A stretch of 64,000 bases of DNA, from the NCBI RefSeq assembly GCF_001611795.1, contig NZ_CP015098.1:5332001-5396000 (forward strand), given 5' to 3'. The notes beneath the pieces were generated by a model. The model was not told the origin of the DNA, made no database searches, and saw only the letters and a list, made by a program, of their open reading frames with translations. The stretch is from Streptomyces qaidamensis (GTDB taxonomy: Bacteria; Actinomycetota; Actinomycetes; Streptomycetales; Streptomycetaceae). Made by a program: the position numbers and the translations under genes. Below are positions 9,333 through 20,053 of the stretch, in pieces (positions within the stretch are counted from its first letter, which is position 1; the number at the start of each line of letters is the position of its first letter).

Positions 9333-11297
9333 GTGGAGAACCTCATTGCGCTGCTGGTGGCGGCGCCCCTGCTCGGAGCGGCGGTCCTGCTGTGCGGCGG
9401 GCGGCGGCTGGACGCCGTCGGCCACTGGCTCGGCACCCTGCTCGCGGCCGTCTCCTTCGTGCTCGGCCTGGTGCTGTTCACCGACATGCTGGGCCGGGAC
9501 GCCGAGAGCCGCGTCCTGAGCCAGCACCTGTTCAGCTGGATCCCGGTCGAGGGCTTCCAGGCGGACGTCGCCTTCCAGCTCGACCAGTTGTCCATGACGT
9601 TCGTGCTGCTCATCACGGGCGTCGGATCGCTGATCCACCTGTACTCGATCGGGTACATGGAGCACGACGAGCGGCGCCGCCGCTTCTTCGGCTATCTGAA
9701 CCTGTTCCTCGCGGCGATGCTGATCCTCGTCCTCGCCGACAACTACCTGCTGTTGTACGTCGGCTGGGAGGGCGTCGGTCTCGCCTCCTACCTGCTGATC
9801 GGCTTCTGGCAGCACAAGCCCAGCGCCGCCACGGCCGCGAAGAAGGCCTTCCTGGTCAACCGCGTCGGCGACATGGGTCTGTCCATCGCGATCATGCTGA
9901 TGTTCCTGTGGTTCGGCACCTTCGCCTTCGGGCCGGTGCTCGGCGGCCACGGTGAGGCCGGGCTGGCCGGTGCCGCCGGTGAGGACAAGCTGACCGCGAT
10001 CGCGCTGATGCTGCTGCTCGCCGCGTGCGGCAAGTCCGCCCAGGTGCCGTTGCAGTCCTGGCTCGGGGACGCCATGGAGGGCCCGACCCCGGTCTCGGCC
10101 CTCATCCACGCCGCGACGATGGTGACGGCGGGCGTCTACCTGATCGTCCGCTCCGCGGCCGTCTTCAACGGCGCCCCGGACGCGCAGCTGGTCGTCACCA
10201 TCGTCGGCGCGGTCACGCTCCTGTTCGGTGCGATCGTCGGTTGCGCGAAGGACGACATCAAGAAGGCCCTGGCCGGCTCGACCATGTCGCAGATCGGCTA
10301 CATGATCCTCGCCGCGGGTCTCGGCCCCATCGGCTACGTCTTCGCGATCATGCACCTGGTGACGCACGGCTTCTTCAAGGCCGGGCTGTTCCTCGGCGCC
10401 GGATCGGTCATGCACGGCATGAACGACGAGGTGGACATGCGCCGCTACGGCGGACTGCGGAAGTACATGCCGGTCACCTTCGTCACCTTCGGCCTCGGCT
10501 ACCTGGCGATCATCGGCTTCCCGGGCCTGTCCGGGTTTTTCTCCAAGGACAAGATCATCGAGGCGGCGTTCGCCAAGGGCGGCACCGAGGGCTGGATCCT
10601 CGGCGCCTGCGCCCTGCTCGGCGCGGCCATCACCGCGTTCTACATGACGCGCGTGATGCTGATGACCTTCTTCGGCGAGGAGCGCTGGCGCAACGCCCCG
10701 ACCCCGTCGCCGGCCAAGCCCGACGTGGAGCCAGCCGCCCAGACGCGCGGCGAGTACACCCCGCCGCATCCGCACGAGTCGCCCAAGGTCATGACGATCC
10801 CGATGATCGTGCTGGCCGTCGGGTCGGTCGCCGGCGGAGCGTTCTTCAGCATCGGCGACCGGTTCCTGCACTGGCTGGAGCCGATCACCGGGCACAGTCA
10901 CGGCAACCCGCCGATCAGCGCGGGTGTGGTCACCGGCGCGACCGTCGCGTGCATGGTCATCGGCGTCGCCCTCGCGTGGGCCCAGTACGGCCGCCGCCCC
11001 GTCCCGGCCGTCGCCCCGCGCGGCTCGCTGCTCACCCGGGCCGCCCGGCGCGACCTGCTCCAGGACGACTTCAACCACGTCGTCCTGGTCCGCGGCGGCG
11101 AGCACCTCACGCGGTCCCTGGTCTACGTCGACCACACCCTGGTCGACGGCGTCGTCAACGGCACGGCGGCCTCGGTCGGCGGCCTCTCCGGGCGGATGCG
11201 CAAGCTGCAGAACGGCTTCGCCCGCTCCTACGCGGTCTCGATGTTCGGGGGTGCGGCGGTCATCGTCGCCGCGACCCTGCTGATGAGGGCGGTCTGA
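9333..11297 (+). CDS. nuoL: NADH-quinone oxidoreductase subunit L
   Basis: The 654-residue distal antiporter-like subunit has about 16 predicted membrane helices and a long lateral helix near the C-terminus. Family motifs include YVGWEGVGLASYLLIGFW, GKSAQVPLQSWLGDAMEGP followed by TPVSALIHAATMV, and LVTHGFFKAGLFLGAG. The lysine and glutamate residues expected for proton transfer are present. GTG at 9333 is preceded by GGGGTCGGAAG. It belongs to the same operon as nuoK and nuoM. Confidence 0.95.
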   Translation: MENLIALLVAAPLLGAAVLLCGGRRLDAVGHWLGTLLAAVSFVLGLVLFTDMLGRDAESRVLSQHLFSWIPVEGFQADVAFQLDQLSMTFVLLITGVGSLIHLYSIGYMEHDERRRRFFGYLNLFLAAMLILVLADNYLLLYVGWEGVGLASYLLIGFWQHKPSAATAAKKAFLVNRVGDMGLSIAIMLMFLWFGTFAFGPVLGGHGEAGLAGAAGEDKLTAIALMLLLAACGKSAQVPLQSWLGDAMEGPTPVSALIHAATMVTAGVYLIVRSAAVFNGAPDAQLVVTIVGAVTLLFGAIVGCAKDDIKKALAGSTMSQIGYMILAAGLGPIGYVFAIMHLVTHGFFKAGLFLGAGSVMHGMNDEVDMRRYGGLRKYMPVTFVTFGLGYLAIIGFPGLSGFFSKDKIIEAAFAKGGTEGWILGACALLGAAITAFYMTRVMLMTFFGEERWRNAPTPSPAKPDVEPAAQTRGEYTPPHPHESPKVMTIPMIVLAVGSVAGGAFFSIGDRFLHWLEPITGHSHGNPPISAGVVTGATVACMVIGVALAWAQYGRRPVPAVAPRGSLLTRAARRDLLQDDFNHVVLVRGGEHLTRSLVYVDHTLVDGVVNGTAASVGGLSGRMRKLQNGFARSYAVSMFGGAAVIVAATLLMRAV

Positions 11298-11302
11298 TAC
11301 CG

Positions 11303-12874
11303 ATGTCCTTTCCTCTGCTGACAGTGACAGCGGCGCTCCCGGCCGTCGGGGCGATCGCCACCGCCGCCGTACCGGCCGCGAAGCGCACCGTGGCCAAGTG
11401 GCTGGCGCTGGTCTTCTCGCTCGCCACGCTCGTCCTGGCGATCACCGTCCTGGTGCGCTTCGACCCGGGCGGCGACCGTTACCAGCTCACCGAGTCCCAC
11501 GCCTGGATCGCCGACTTCGGCGTCCGCTACGAACTGGGCGTGGACGGCATCGGGGTGGCGCTGATCGCGCTCACGGCGCTGCTGATCCCGTTCATCATCC
11601 TCGCGGGCTGGCACGACGCCGACCCCCTGGAGACCGGCAGCAGCCGGTGGCGGCCGACGCAGGGCTTCTTCGCCCTGATCCTCGCCGTCGAGGCGATGGT
11701 GATCCTCTCCTTCGAGGCCACGGACGTCTTCCTCTTCTACATCTTCTTCGAAGCCATGCTGATCCCGATGTACTTCCTCATCGGCGGCTTCGGGGACCGT
11801 GCCCACGAGCACGGTGAGAAGGCGGCGGCGACGCAACGCTCGTACGCGGCCGTCAAGTTCCTCCTCTACAACCTGGCCGGCGGCCTGCTCATGCTGGCCG
11901 CGGTGATCGGCCTGTACGTGGTCGCCGGGAACTTCTCGCTCCAGGAGATCGCCGAGGCCCGTGCCAACGGCACGCTCGACATGGCGACCAACACCGAGCG
12001 CTGGCTGTTCCTCGGCTTCTTCTTCGCCTTCGCGGTGAAGGCGCCGCTGTGGCCGCTGCACACCTGGCTGCCCAACGCCATGCAGGAGTCCACCGCCCCG
12101 GTCGCCGTGCTGATCACGGCGGTCGTCGACAAGGTCGGCACCTTCGCGATGCTCCGCTTCTGCCTCCAGCTCTTCCCGGAGGCCAGCAAGTGGGCCACGC
12201 CCGCCATCCTCGTCCTCGCCCTGATCAGCATCATCTACGGGGCGCTGCTGGCGGTCGGCCAGCGGGACATCAAGCGGCTGATCGCCTACGCGTCCATCTC
12301 CCACTTCGGCTTCATCATCATGGGCATCTTCGCGATGACCAGCCAGGGCCAGTCCGGCGCGACGCTCTACATGATCAACCACGGCATCTCGACGGCCGCG
12401 CTGATGCTGGTCGCGGGCTTCCTGATCTCCCGGCGCGGCTCGCGGCTCATCGCCGACTACGGCGGAGTGCAGAAGGTCGCCCCGGTGCTCGCCGGCACGT
12501 TCCTGATCGGCAGCCTCGCGACCCTCTCCCTGCCGGGACTGGCGCCGTTCGTCAGTGAGTTCCTGGTCCTGGTCGGCACGTTCACGCGCTACCCGGTGAT
12601 CGGCATCATCGCCACGTTCGGCATCGTCCTCGCCGCGCTCTACACCCTCGTCCTCTACCAGCGGACGATGACGGGCCCGGTGAAACCGGAGGTCTCCGCG
12701 ATGCCGGACCTCCGGGTCCGTGAACTCGTGGTCGTCACCCCGCTGGTCGTCCTGCTGATCTTCCTGGGCGTCTACCCGAAGCCCCTCACACAGATCATCG
12801 ATCCGGCGGTCAAGCAGACCATGTCCGACGTCCAGAAGAAGGACCCCCAGCCCGAGGTGGAGGCGGCCAAGTGA
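11303..12874 (+). CDS. nuoM: NADH-quinone oxidoreductase subunit M
   Basis: The 523-residue antiporter-like proton pump subunit has about 14 transmembrane helices. Motifs include FEAMLIPMYFLIGG, KAPLWPLHTWLPNAMQES and YASISHFGFIIMGIF. It starts five bases after nuoL and its stop overlaps the nuoN GTG. The start ATG at 11303 follows the nuoL stop almost directly, so translation is probably coupled. Confidence 0.95.
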   Translation: MSFPLLTVTAALPAVGAIATAAVPAAKRTVAKWLALVFSLATLVLAITVLVRFDPGGDRYQLTESHAWIADFGVRYELGVDGIGVALIALTALLIPFIILAGWHDADPLETGSSRWRPTQGFFALILAVEAMVILSFEATDVFLFYIFFEAMLIPMYFLIGGFGDRAHEHGEKAAATQRSYAAVKFLLYNLAGGLLMLAAVIGLYVVAGNFSLQEIAEARANGTLDMATNTERWLFLGFFFAFAVKAPLWPLHTWLPNAMQESTAPVAVLITAVVDKVGTFAMLRFCLQLFPEASKWATPAILVLALISIIYGALLAVGQRDIKRLIAYASISHFGFIIMGIFAMTSQGQSGATLYMINHGISTAALMLVAGFLISRRGSRLIADYGGVQKVAPVLAGTFLIGSLATLSLPGLAPFVSEFLVLVGTFTRYPVIGIIATFGIVLAALYTLVLYQRTMTGPVKPEVSAMPDLRVRELVVVTPLVVLLIFLGVYPKPLTQIIDPAVKQTMSDVQKKDPQPEVEAAK

Positions 12875-14520
12875 GCGCAACAGCCGTCCACAGCCTGTGG
12901 ACAACCGCGGCCGAACCGATCTCGAAGATCGACGCGCCGAAGATCGAATACGGGCAGCTCGCCCCCACCCTGATCATCGTCGGTGCGGCGATCGTCGGGA
13001 TCCTGGTCGAGGCGTTCGTCCCGCGCAGATCGCGCTACTACGTCCAGATGTTCCTCTCCGTGGTCGCGATCACGGCCGCCTTCGCGGCGGTCGTGGCGCT
13101 CGCCGCAAACGGATACGGCACCACCAAGGCGCAGATCGCGGCGATGGGCGCGATCGCCGTCGACGGACCGGCCCTGTTCCTGCAGGGCACGATCCTGCTG
13201 GCGGCCCTGGTGGGCCTGTTCACCTTCGCCGAGCGGCGCCTGGACCCGGTGGTGCACGGCAACCGCGTCGACTCCTTCGCCGCGCAGGCCGCCGCCGTGC
13301 CGGGCAGCGAGAGCGAGAAGGCCGCGGTCAAGGCCGGGTTCACCACCACCGAGGTGTTCCCGCTGCTGCTGTTCGCCGTCGCCGGCATGCTGATCTTCCC
13401 GGCGGCCAACGACCTGCTGACGCTGTTCGTGGCGCTGGAGGTCCTCTCCCTGCCGCTGTATCTCCTGTGCGCCCTGGCCCGCCGCAAGCGGCTCATGTCG
13501 CAGGAGGCGGCGGTCAAGTACTTCCTGCTCGGCGCCTTCGCCTCCGCCTTCACCCTGTTCGGCATCGCGCTGCTCTACGGCTACGCGGGCTCGATGTCGT
13601 ACGCGACGATCGCGCAGGTCGTCGAGGGCACCGTGCAGGACGTCAACCCGGCGCTCGCCGACACCATGGGCAACGACGCGCTGCTGCTGATCGGCGCCGC
13701 GCTGCTGGTGATGGGCCTGCTGTTCAAGGTGGGCGCGGTGCCGTTCCACATGTGGACGCCGGACGTGTACCAGGGCGCTCCGACGCCCGTGACCGGCTTC
13801 ATGGCGGCGGCGACGAAGGTGGCGGCGTTCGGCGCGCTGCTGCGGCTGCTCTACGTCGTCCTGCCGGGCCTGCGCTGGGACTGGCGGCCGGTCATGTGGG
13901 CCGTGGCCATCGTCACCATGCTGGGCGGTGCGATCGTCGCGATCACCCAGACCGACATCAAGCGGCTGCTGGCGTACTCGTCGATCGCGCACGCCGGGTT
14001 CATCCTCGCGGGTGTCATCGCGACGACGCCCGACGGTGTCTCGTCGGTGCTGTTCTACCTGGCGGCGTACTCGTTCGTGACGATCGGCGCCTTCGCGGTG
14101 GTCACCCTCGTGCGCGACGCGGGTGGTGAGGCGACGCACCTGTCGAAGTGGGCCGGGCTCGGGCGCAGGTCCCCGCTGGTGGCGGCGGTGTTCGCGGTGT
14201 TCCTGCTGGCCTTCGCGGGCATCCCGCTGACGTCCGGCTTCGCCGGCAAGTTCGCCGTGTTCAAGGCGGCGGCGGAGGGCGGGGCCGCCCCGCTCGTCGT
14301 CATCGGTGTGATCTCGTCGGCGATCGCGGCGTTCTTCTACATCCGCGTCATCGTGCTGATGTTCTTCAGCGAGCCGCGGCCGGAGGGCCCGACGGTGGCG
14401 GTGCCGTCGCCGCTGACGATGACGGCGATCGGGGTGGGCGTGGCGGTCACGCTGGTGCTCGGTGTGGCGCCGCAGTACTTCCTCGATCTGGCGGGGCAGG
14501 CGGGCGTGTTCGTCCGCTGA
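12871..14520 (+). CDS. nuoN: NADH-quinone oxidoreductase subunit N
   Basis: The 549-residue antiporter-like subunit is the last gene of the main nuo operon. Its conserved segments are VGAVPFHMWTPDVYQGAPTP and LAYSSIAHAGFILAG. The GTG start overlaps the nuoM stop. An unusual feature is that codons 6-11 contain a perfect GTCCACAG-C-CTGTGGAC palindrome with a DnaA-box-like half. A hairpin follows the stop codon by about 20 bases. Confidence 0.95.
   Translation: MSATAVHSLWTTAAEPISKIDAPKIEYGQLAPTLIIVGAAIVGILVEAFVPRRSRYYVQMFLSVVAITAAFAAVVALAANGYGTTKAQIAAMGAIAVDGPALFLQGTILLAALVGLFTFAERRLDPVVHGNRVDSFAAQAAAVPGSESEKAAVKAGFTTTEVFPLLLFAVAGMLIFPAANDLLTLFVALEVLSLPLYLLCALARRKRLMSQEAAVKYFLLGAFASAFTLFGIALLYGYAGSMSYATIAQVVEGTVQDVNPALADTMGNDALLLIGAALLVMGLLFKVGAVPFHMWTPDVYQGAPTPVTGFMAAATKVAAFGALLRLLYVVLPGLRWDWRPVMWAVAIVTMLGGAIVAITQTDIKRLLAYSSIAHAGFILAGVIATTPDGVSSVLFYLAAYSFVTIGAFAVVTLVRDAGGEATHLSKWAGLGRRSPLVAAVFAVFLLAFAGIPLTSGFAGKFAVFKAAAEGGAAPLVVIGVISSAIAAFFYIRVIVLMFFSEPRPEGPTVAVPSPLTMTAIGVGVAVTLVLGVAPQYFLDLAGQAGVFVR
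12886..12904. repeat. DnaA-box-like perfect palindrome inside the 5' end of nuoN
   Basis: GTCCACAG at 12886-12893 and CTGTGGAC at 12895-12902 form a 17-base perfect palindrome. The minus-strand reading of 12896-12904 is TTGTCCACA, the preferred Streptomyces DnaA box. It lies within coding sequence, so chance or codon constraint is possible. Confidence 0.45.
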
Positions 14521-14539
14521 CATCCGCGTACGTCCCCAT

Positions 14540-14570
14540 GGGGTCCGGCCTCCTTCGGGAGCCGGGCCCC
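14540..14570 (+). terminator. hairpin terminator after nuoN
   Basis: A GC-rich inverted repeat, GGGGTCCGGCCTCC then TTCG then GGAGCCGGGCCCC, begins 20 bases after the nuoN stop. The UUCG tetraloop and long stem fit a Streptomyces terminator without a U-tract. Confidence 0.7.
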
Positions 14571-14728
14571 ACGGCGTTTCCGGGCAGGCGGACGGCCCGC
14601 CGGTCGAGTCGCACGTATGTATGGATGCCGCCTCCACCGGGCGGGACCTGTGGATGACTCCGGGGCTGTCGGTGGGGGCGCCTATGGTGGACGCAGTGGT
14701 CGAGGCGCGACGCACGGGGGACGCAACG

Positions 14729-16864
<2,136 letters not shown>

Positions 16865-16885
16865 GGCCGGGGTCCTGCCGGGTCA

Positions 16886-16910
16886 GACCGGTGTTCGGGC
16901 CGGACCGGTC
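16886..16910. terminator. inverted repeat after recQ
   Basis: GACCGGT at 16886-16892 and ACCGGTC at 16904-16910 form a 7-bp stem with an 11-base loop, 22 bases after the recQ stop. It sits between recQ and minus-strand sequence, so it could terminate from both sides. Confidence 0.5.
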
Positions 16911-17187
16911 ACACAGCCCGTCCCGCATACGCCCTGACGTCCGCGTCGGAGTCCGTCGTCGCCGTGGCGAGAGCCGCCCGGGCCTCCTCGGTGGCGCGGT
17001 GCCGGGTCAGTGCCAGGGCGCCACCGACCGCCGGGCCGATACGCCCCCACGAGCCATCGGCCGCGGGAGCCGGTGCGCCGCCGAGGGCTACGGCCGACGG
17101 GCCGATACGCCCCCGCGAGCCATCGGCCGCGGGAGCCGGTGCGCCGCCGAGGGTTACGGCCGTCGGGTTGGCCCTCCCGCGAGCCAT
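16909..17187 (-). pseudogene. possible HEAT-like C-terminal remnant running into tandem repeats
   Basis: The minus strand of about 16909-17030 reads ALALTRHRATEEARAALATA and ends DVRAYAGRAV-stop. This resembles the last helices of a HEAT/armadillo-type protein, but upstream it dissolves into a tandem repeat. The longest in-frame form (92 residues from ATG 17187) has no ribosome site, and the repeats change frame further upstream. The likeliest reading is a decayed gene end or chance coding. The M56 peptidase gene stops at 17368 and does not read through. Confidence 0.3.
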
Positions 17188-17291
17188 CGGCTGCGGAGCC
17201 GGTGCGCCGCCGGGAGCTACGGCCGTCGGGTTGGCCCCCGCCGGGAGTCACCGGCTGCGGAGCCGGTGCGCCGCCGAGGGTTACGGCCGTC
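17033..17291. repeat. four tandem units of 66, 66, 63 and 64 bases
   Basis: Units start at 17033, 17099, 17165 and 17228, each opening with GGGCCGATACGCC or GGGTTGGCCC and containing CGGTGCGCCGCCG. A degenerate fifth unit runs from 17292 to about 17360. Unit lengths are not all multiples of three, so the array is not a conserved coding repeat. It fills the 503-base space between recQ and the M56 gene. Confidence 0.85.
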
Positions 17292-17367
17292 GGGTTGGCC
17301 CCGCAGCGAGCCACCGCCCGCCGGTCCGGCATCCCCGTGAGCCCCACCGGCCGCCGGTCCGGCCCCG

Positions 17368-18306
17368 CTATGACAGTGCCGTCAGTCCCGGGGCGAACGC
17401 GATCAGCAGGGGCAGCAGCGGTACGAGGGCCGCCGTCGTGGTGGTCAGGGCCCGGTGCCGGCGGCCCAGCCGGGGAGGCGGTTCCAGGAGCCGGTCGACC
17501 CGCTCGCCCAGCAGGCGGTGGCTGGAGGCGCAGGACAGGACGCCGCGGTGCTGGTTGAGCTCGATCAGGGCCAGGGCCGTGGTCAGGTGGCCGCAGCGGC
17601 GGGAGGCCGTGTCGTCGGCGGCCAGTTCGACCAGGCGGTGGGTCTGGTCGCAGAAGTGGGCGAACAGCGGGATGCGGGGGAAGCCGGTGGCCAGGGCCGT
17701 GGACAGGTGCAGCAGCCAGTCGTGGCGGGCCCGGGCGTGGCCCCGCTCGTGGGTGAGGACGGCGTCGATCTGGTGCCCGGTGAGGCGGTGCAGGGCGCCC
17801 GTGGTGACGATCAGCTGCGGCGGGCTGCCGGGCATCCACCAGGCGTCCGGGTACTCGTCCTCCAGGACCAGCAGCGGTCCCCGCGCAGCGGGCAGGCCGG
17901 CCGGCAGGTCGGGGGCGCGCTCGCGCAGGTGGGCGCGGGCCTGGGCGCGGCGCCGGCGGGCCTCGACGAGCTCCCGGGCGAGCATCGCCGTCGTCCAGGC
18001 GGCACCGCAGGCCAGCAGCAGGGTGAGGGCGGCGGCCCAGGGCGGGGCGGTGGACAGGTCGTACGCCGCGGTCACCGCGGGGGGCGCCGGGGCGAAGAGC
18101 TGGGCGCGGACGGTACCGAAGACGGCCGCGGCGCCCAGGGAGAGTGCCGTCACGCAGCACAGCAGAACGGTGGCCACCAGGCACTGCCAGACCCACAGCG
18201 CGACCACCGGTTCCCGCTCGGGCCATGCGGCCCGCGTCAGCGCACGGGGAACGGGGACGGCGGCCGTCACGGCGACGACGCTCAGCAGGAGCAGGCAGAC
18301 GGTCAT
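17368..18306 (-). CDS. M56 (BlaR1/MecR1-like) membrane zinc metallopeptidase
   Basis: The 312-residue protein has hydrophobic helices near residues 1-20, 35-65 and 88-110 and a C-terminal helix near 280-305. The zinc site HERGH is at about 186-190, with a downstream ELAAD glutamate. This fits M56 peptidases, which cleave partner repressors or membrane proteins. ATG 18306 is chosen because GAGGAACCGGAG lies upstream and the hydrophobic N-terminus starts there. No BlaI-type repressor gene is adjacent, and no penicillin-binding sensor domain is present. Substrate unknown. Confidence 0.8.
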   Translation of the reverse strand: MTVCLLLLSVVAVTAAVPVPRALTRAAWPEREPVVALWVWQCLVATVLLCCVTALSLGAAAVFGTVRAQLFAPAPPAVTAAYDLSTAPPWAAALTLLLACGAAWTTAMLARELVEARRRRAQARAHLRERAPDLPAGLPAARGPLLVLEDEYPDAWWMPGSPPQLIVTTGALHRLTGHQIDAVLTHERGHARARHDWLLHLSTALATGFPRIPLFAHFCDQTHRLVELAADDTASRRCGHLTTALALIELNQHRGVLSCASSHRLLGERVDRLLEPPPRLGRRHRALTTTTAALVPLLPLLIAFAPGLTALS

Positions 18307-18375
18307 GGCCACGGGCTCCGGTTCCTCGTCGGAAGAGGGGCGGCTACGGGTCGTTCGGGGGAGGGCGGTCGCCGT

Positions 18376-18389
18376 GCGCACCGGTGCGC
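18376..18389. repeat. 14-base perfect palindrome in the M56 leader
   Basis: GCGCACCGGTGCGC lies 70 bases upstream of the M56 start. It could be a regulator-binding site, but its GC richness makes chance plausible. Confidence 0.35.
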
Positions 18390-18409
18390 CGAGCGTGGCG
18401 TACGTGCGG

Positions 18410-18451
18410 GCACACCGCCCCGCGCCCAGTATGACGGGCCGGGCGGTGTGC
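18410..18451. terminator. strong hairpin between the fumarylacetoacetase and M56 genes
   Basis: GCACACCGCCC at 18410-18420 pairs with GGGCGGTGTGC at 18441-18451. An inner GCCC/GGGC pair extends the stem around an 8-base loop. It lies about 80 bases downstream of the fumarylacetoacetase stop on the minus strand, as expected for that gene's terminator. Confidence 0.65.
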
Positions 18452-18531
18452 GTCAGGGGCTGAACGACAACAGAGGAAACGGGAGGGGCGACCGTCGCAC
18501 GCCTGGAGAGGCTGCTCCCGGCCGGTCCGCG

Positions 18532-19743
18532 TCAGCCCTGGACCACCCGGCCCGTCACCTCGCCCAGCCCGACCCGTACGCCGTTCGGTCCCGGGGCCCA
18601 GGCCGAGAGGGTCACCTCGTCGCCGTCCTCCAGGAACGTGCGCTTGCCGTCGGGGAGTTCGAGCGGTTCGCGGCCGTTCCAGGTGAGCTCCAGCAGGGAG
18701 CCGCGTTCCCCTTCCGCCGGGCCGCTGACCGTGCCGGAGCCGTACAGGTCGCCGGTGCGCAGGGAGGCGCCGTTGACGGTCATGTGGGCCAGTTGCTGGG
18801 CGGCCGTCCAGTACATGGTGGAGAAGGGAGGCTCGGAGATGACGTGGCCGTTGACGGCGACGCTGATCCGCAGGTCGTAGCCGCCGGGTTCCTCGTCGCT
18901 GTCGTCCAGGTAGGGCAGCAGCCCGTGCGTCCGGGCCGGAGGCGCCACGAGCGCCTCCTCCAGGGCGTCCAGCGGGGTGATCCAGGCCGACACCGACGTG
19001 GCGAAGGACTTGCCGAGGAACGGGCCGAGCGGCACGTACTCCCAGGCCTGGATGTCGCGCGCGGACCAGTCGTTGAGGAGGCACAGCCCGAACACGTGCT
19101 CGCGGAAGTCGCCGAGGGCCACCGGCGCGCCCATCCGGGAGGGCACGCCGACGACGAACCCGACCTCGGCCTCGATGTCCAGGCGGACGGACGGGCCGAA
19201 GACGGGAGCGGCGTCCGTGGGCGCCTTGCGCTGGCCGGACGGGCGTGCGACCTCCGTGCCGGAGACGACGACCGTGCCGGAGCGGCCGTGGTAGCCGATC
19301 GGCAGGTGCTTCCAGTTGGGGGTGAGGGAGTCCTCGGCGTCGGGGCGGAAGATCTGCCCGACGTTCCGGGCGTGGTTCTCGGAGGCGTAGAAGTCGACGT
19401 AGTCCGCGACCTCGAACGGCAGGTGCAGGGTCACCGACGACAGGGGGTGGAGCAGCGGTGCGACGGTCTCGCGGTGGGACGGCACGGTCACCCAGGCGGT
19501 CAGCGCCCGGCGCACGTCGGACCAGGCGGTGCGGCCCGCGGCCAGCAGCGGATTGAGGGTCGGCCGCGCGAGCAGGGAGGCGTACGGCGAGCCGAGCGCG
19601 TGGGCCGCCGCGCCCGCGTCCAGCACGTGGTCGCCGAGGCGGACGCCCACGGTCCGGTGGGACGAGCCGGGGAGGGAGAACACGCCGTACGGCAGGTTGT
19701 GCGGGCCGAAGGGGTCGCCCTCGGGGACATCGAAGGGGGGCAT
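18532..19743 (-). CDS. fahA: fumarylacetoacetase
   Basis: The 403-residue enzyme hydrolyses fumarylacetoacetate to fumarate and acetoacetate, the last step of tyrosine/homogentisate breakdown in the cytoplasm. Typical segments are DFYASENHARNVGQIFRP, PIGYHGRSGTVVVSG, a metal-ligand DIEAEVGFVVG and the NDWSARDIQAWEY loop. ATG 19743 is chosen because GCGAGG precedes it and homologues start near MPPFDVPEGDPFG; ATG 19773 is an alternative. No other tyrosine-catabolic gene is visible nearby. A hairpin follows the gene. Confidence 0.93.
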   Translation of the reverse strand: MPPFDVPEGDPFGPHNLPYGVFSLPGSSHRTVGVRLGDHVLDAGAAAHALGSPYASLLARPTLNPLLAAGRTAWSDVRRALTAWVTVPSHRETVAPLLHPLSSVTLHLPFEVADYVDFYASENHARNVGQIFRPDAEDSLTPNWKHLPIGYHGRSGTVVVSGTEVARPSGQRKAPTDAAPVFGPSVRLDIEAEVGFVVGVPSRMGAPVALGDFREHVFGLCLLNDWSARDIQAWEYVPLGPFLGKSFATSVSAWITPLDALEEALVAPPARTHGLLPYLDDSDEEPGGYDLRISVAVNGHVISEPPFSTMYWTAAQQLAHMTVNGASLRTGDLYGSGTVSGPAEGERGSLLELTWNGREPLELPDGKRTFLEDGDEVTLSAWAPGPNGVRVGLGEVTGRVVQG

Positions 19744-20053
19744 CGGGTGCTGCCTCGCTTTCGGGTGTGCCATGTCGTCGCCACGTGTTCGTGGTCGTGC
19801 CACACGTTACGGGTGACACGCCGGTCCTGGGCAGAGTCCGAGGAGGCGGAGACGGACGAACGGGGCAGGTGGGCCCTGGTGGGACCGGACGGGGCGACTC
19901 CGGCGCGCCGGACGGGACGCCACATTCGTACGTGCCGGAAGTTATCCACAGGACGCGACGCAATCTTGACGGAGCGGTGCGAACGGGGCGACTCTGGGCG
20001 GGTGCCGGAAGGCCTCGGGGAGGGGGCTTTCCCACGGCACATCTGGGGGGCGG
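19744..20053. other. divergent intergenic region with an isolated DnaA-box-like site
   Basis: This 310-base spacer separates fahA (minus) and the aminotransferase-like gene (plus). It holds TTATCCACA at 19942-19950, a perfect DnaA-box sequence but single, and TTGACG at about 19973 as a weak -35 candidate for the plus gene. CACGTG occurs near the fahA start. No gene or strong hairpin is seen. Confidence 0.5.

Noticed and set aside
8391..11135. Very long minus-strand open frame opposite nuoJ, nuoK and nuoL
   Set aside because: High-GC codon bias in the true genes keeps the antisense frame open. The translation is His/Asp/Gln/Arg-rich nonsense with no domain, and the plus-strand genes are unmistakable.
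19942..19950. Replication origin at the TTATCCACA site
   Set aside because: A single DnaA box, no cluster of boxes and no dnaA or dnaN genes nearby.
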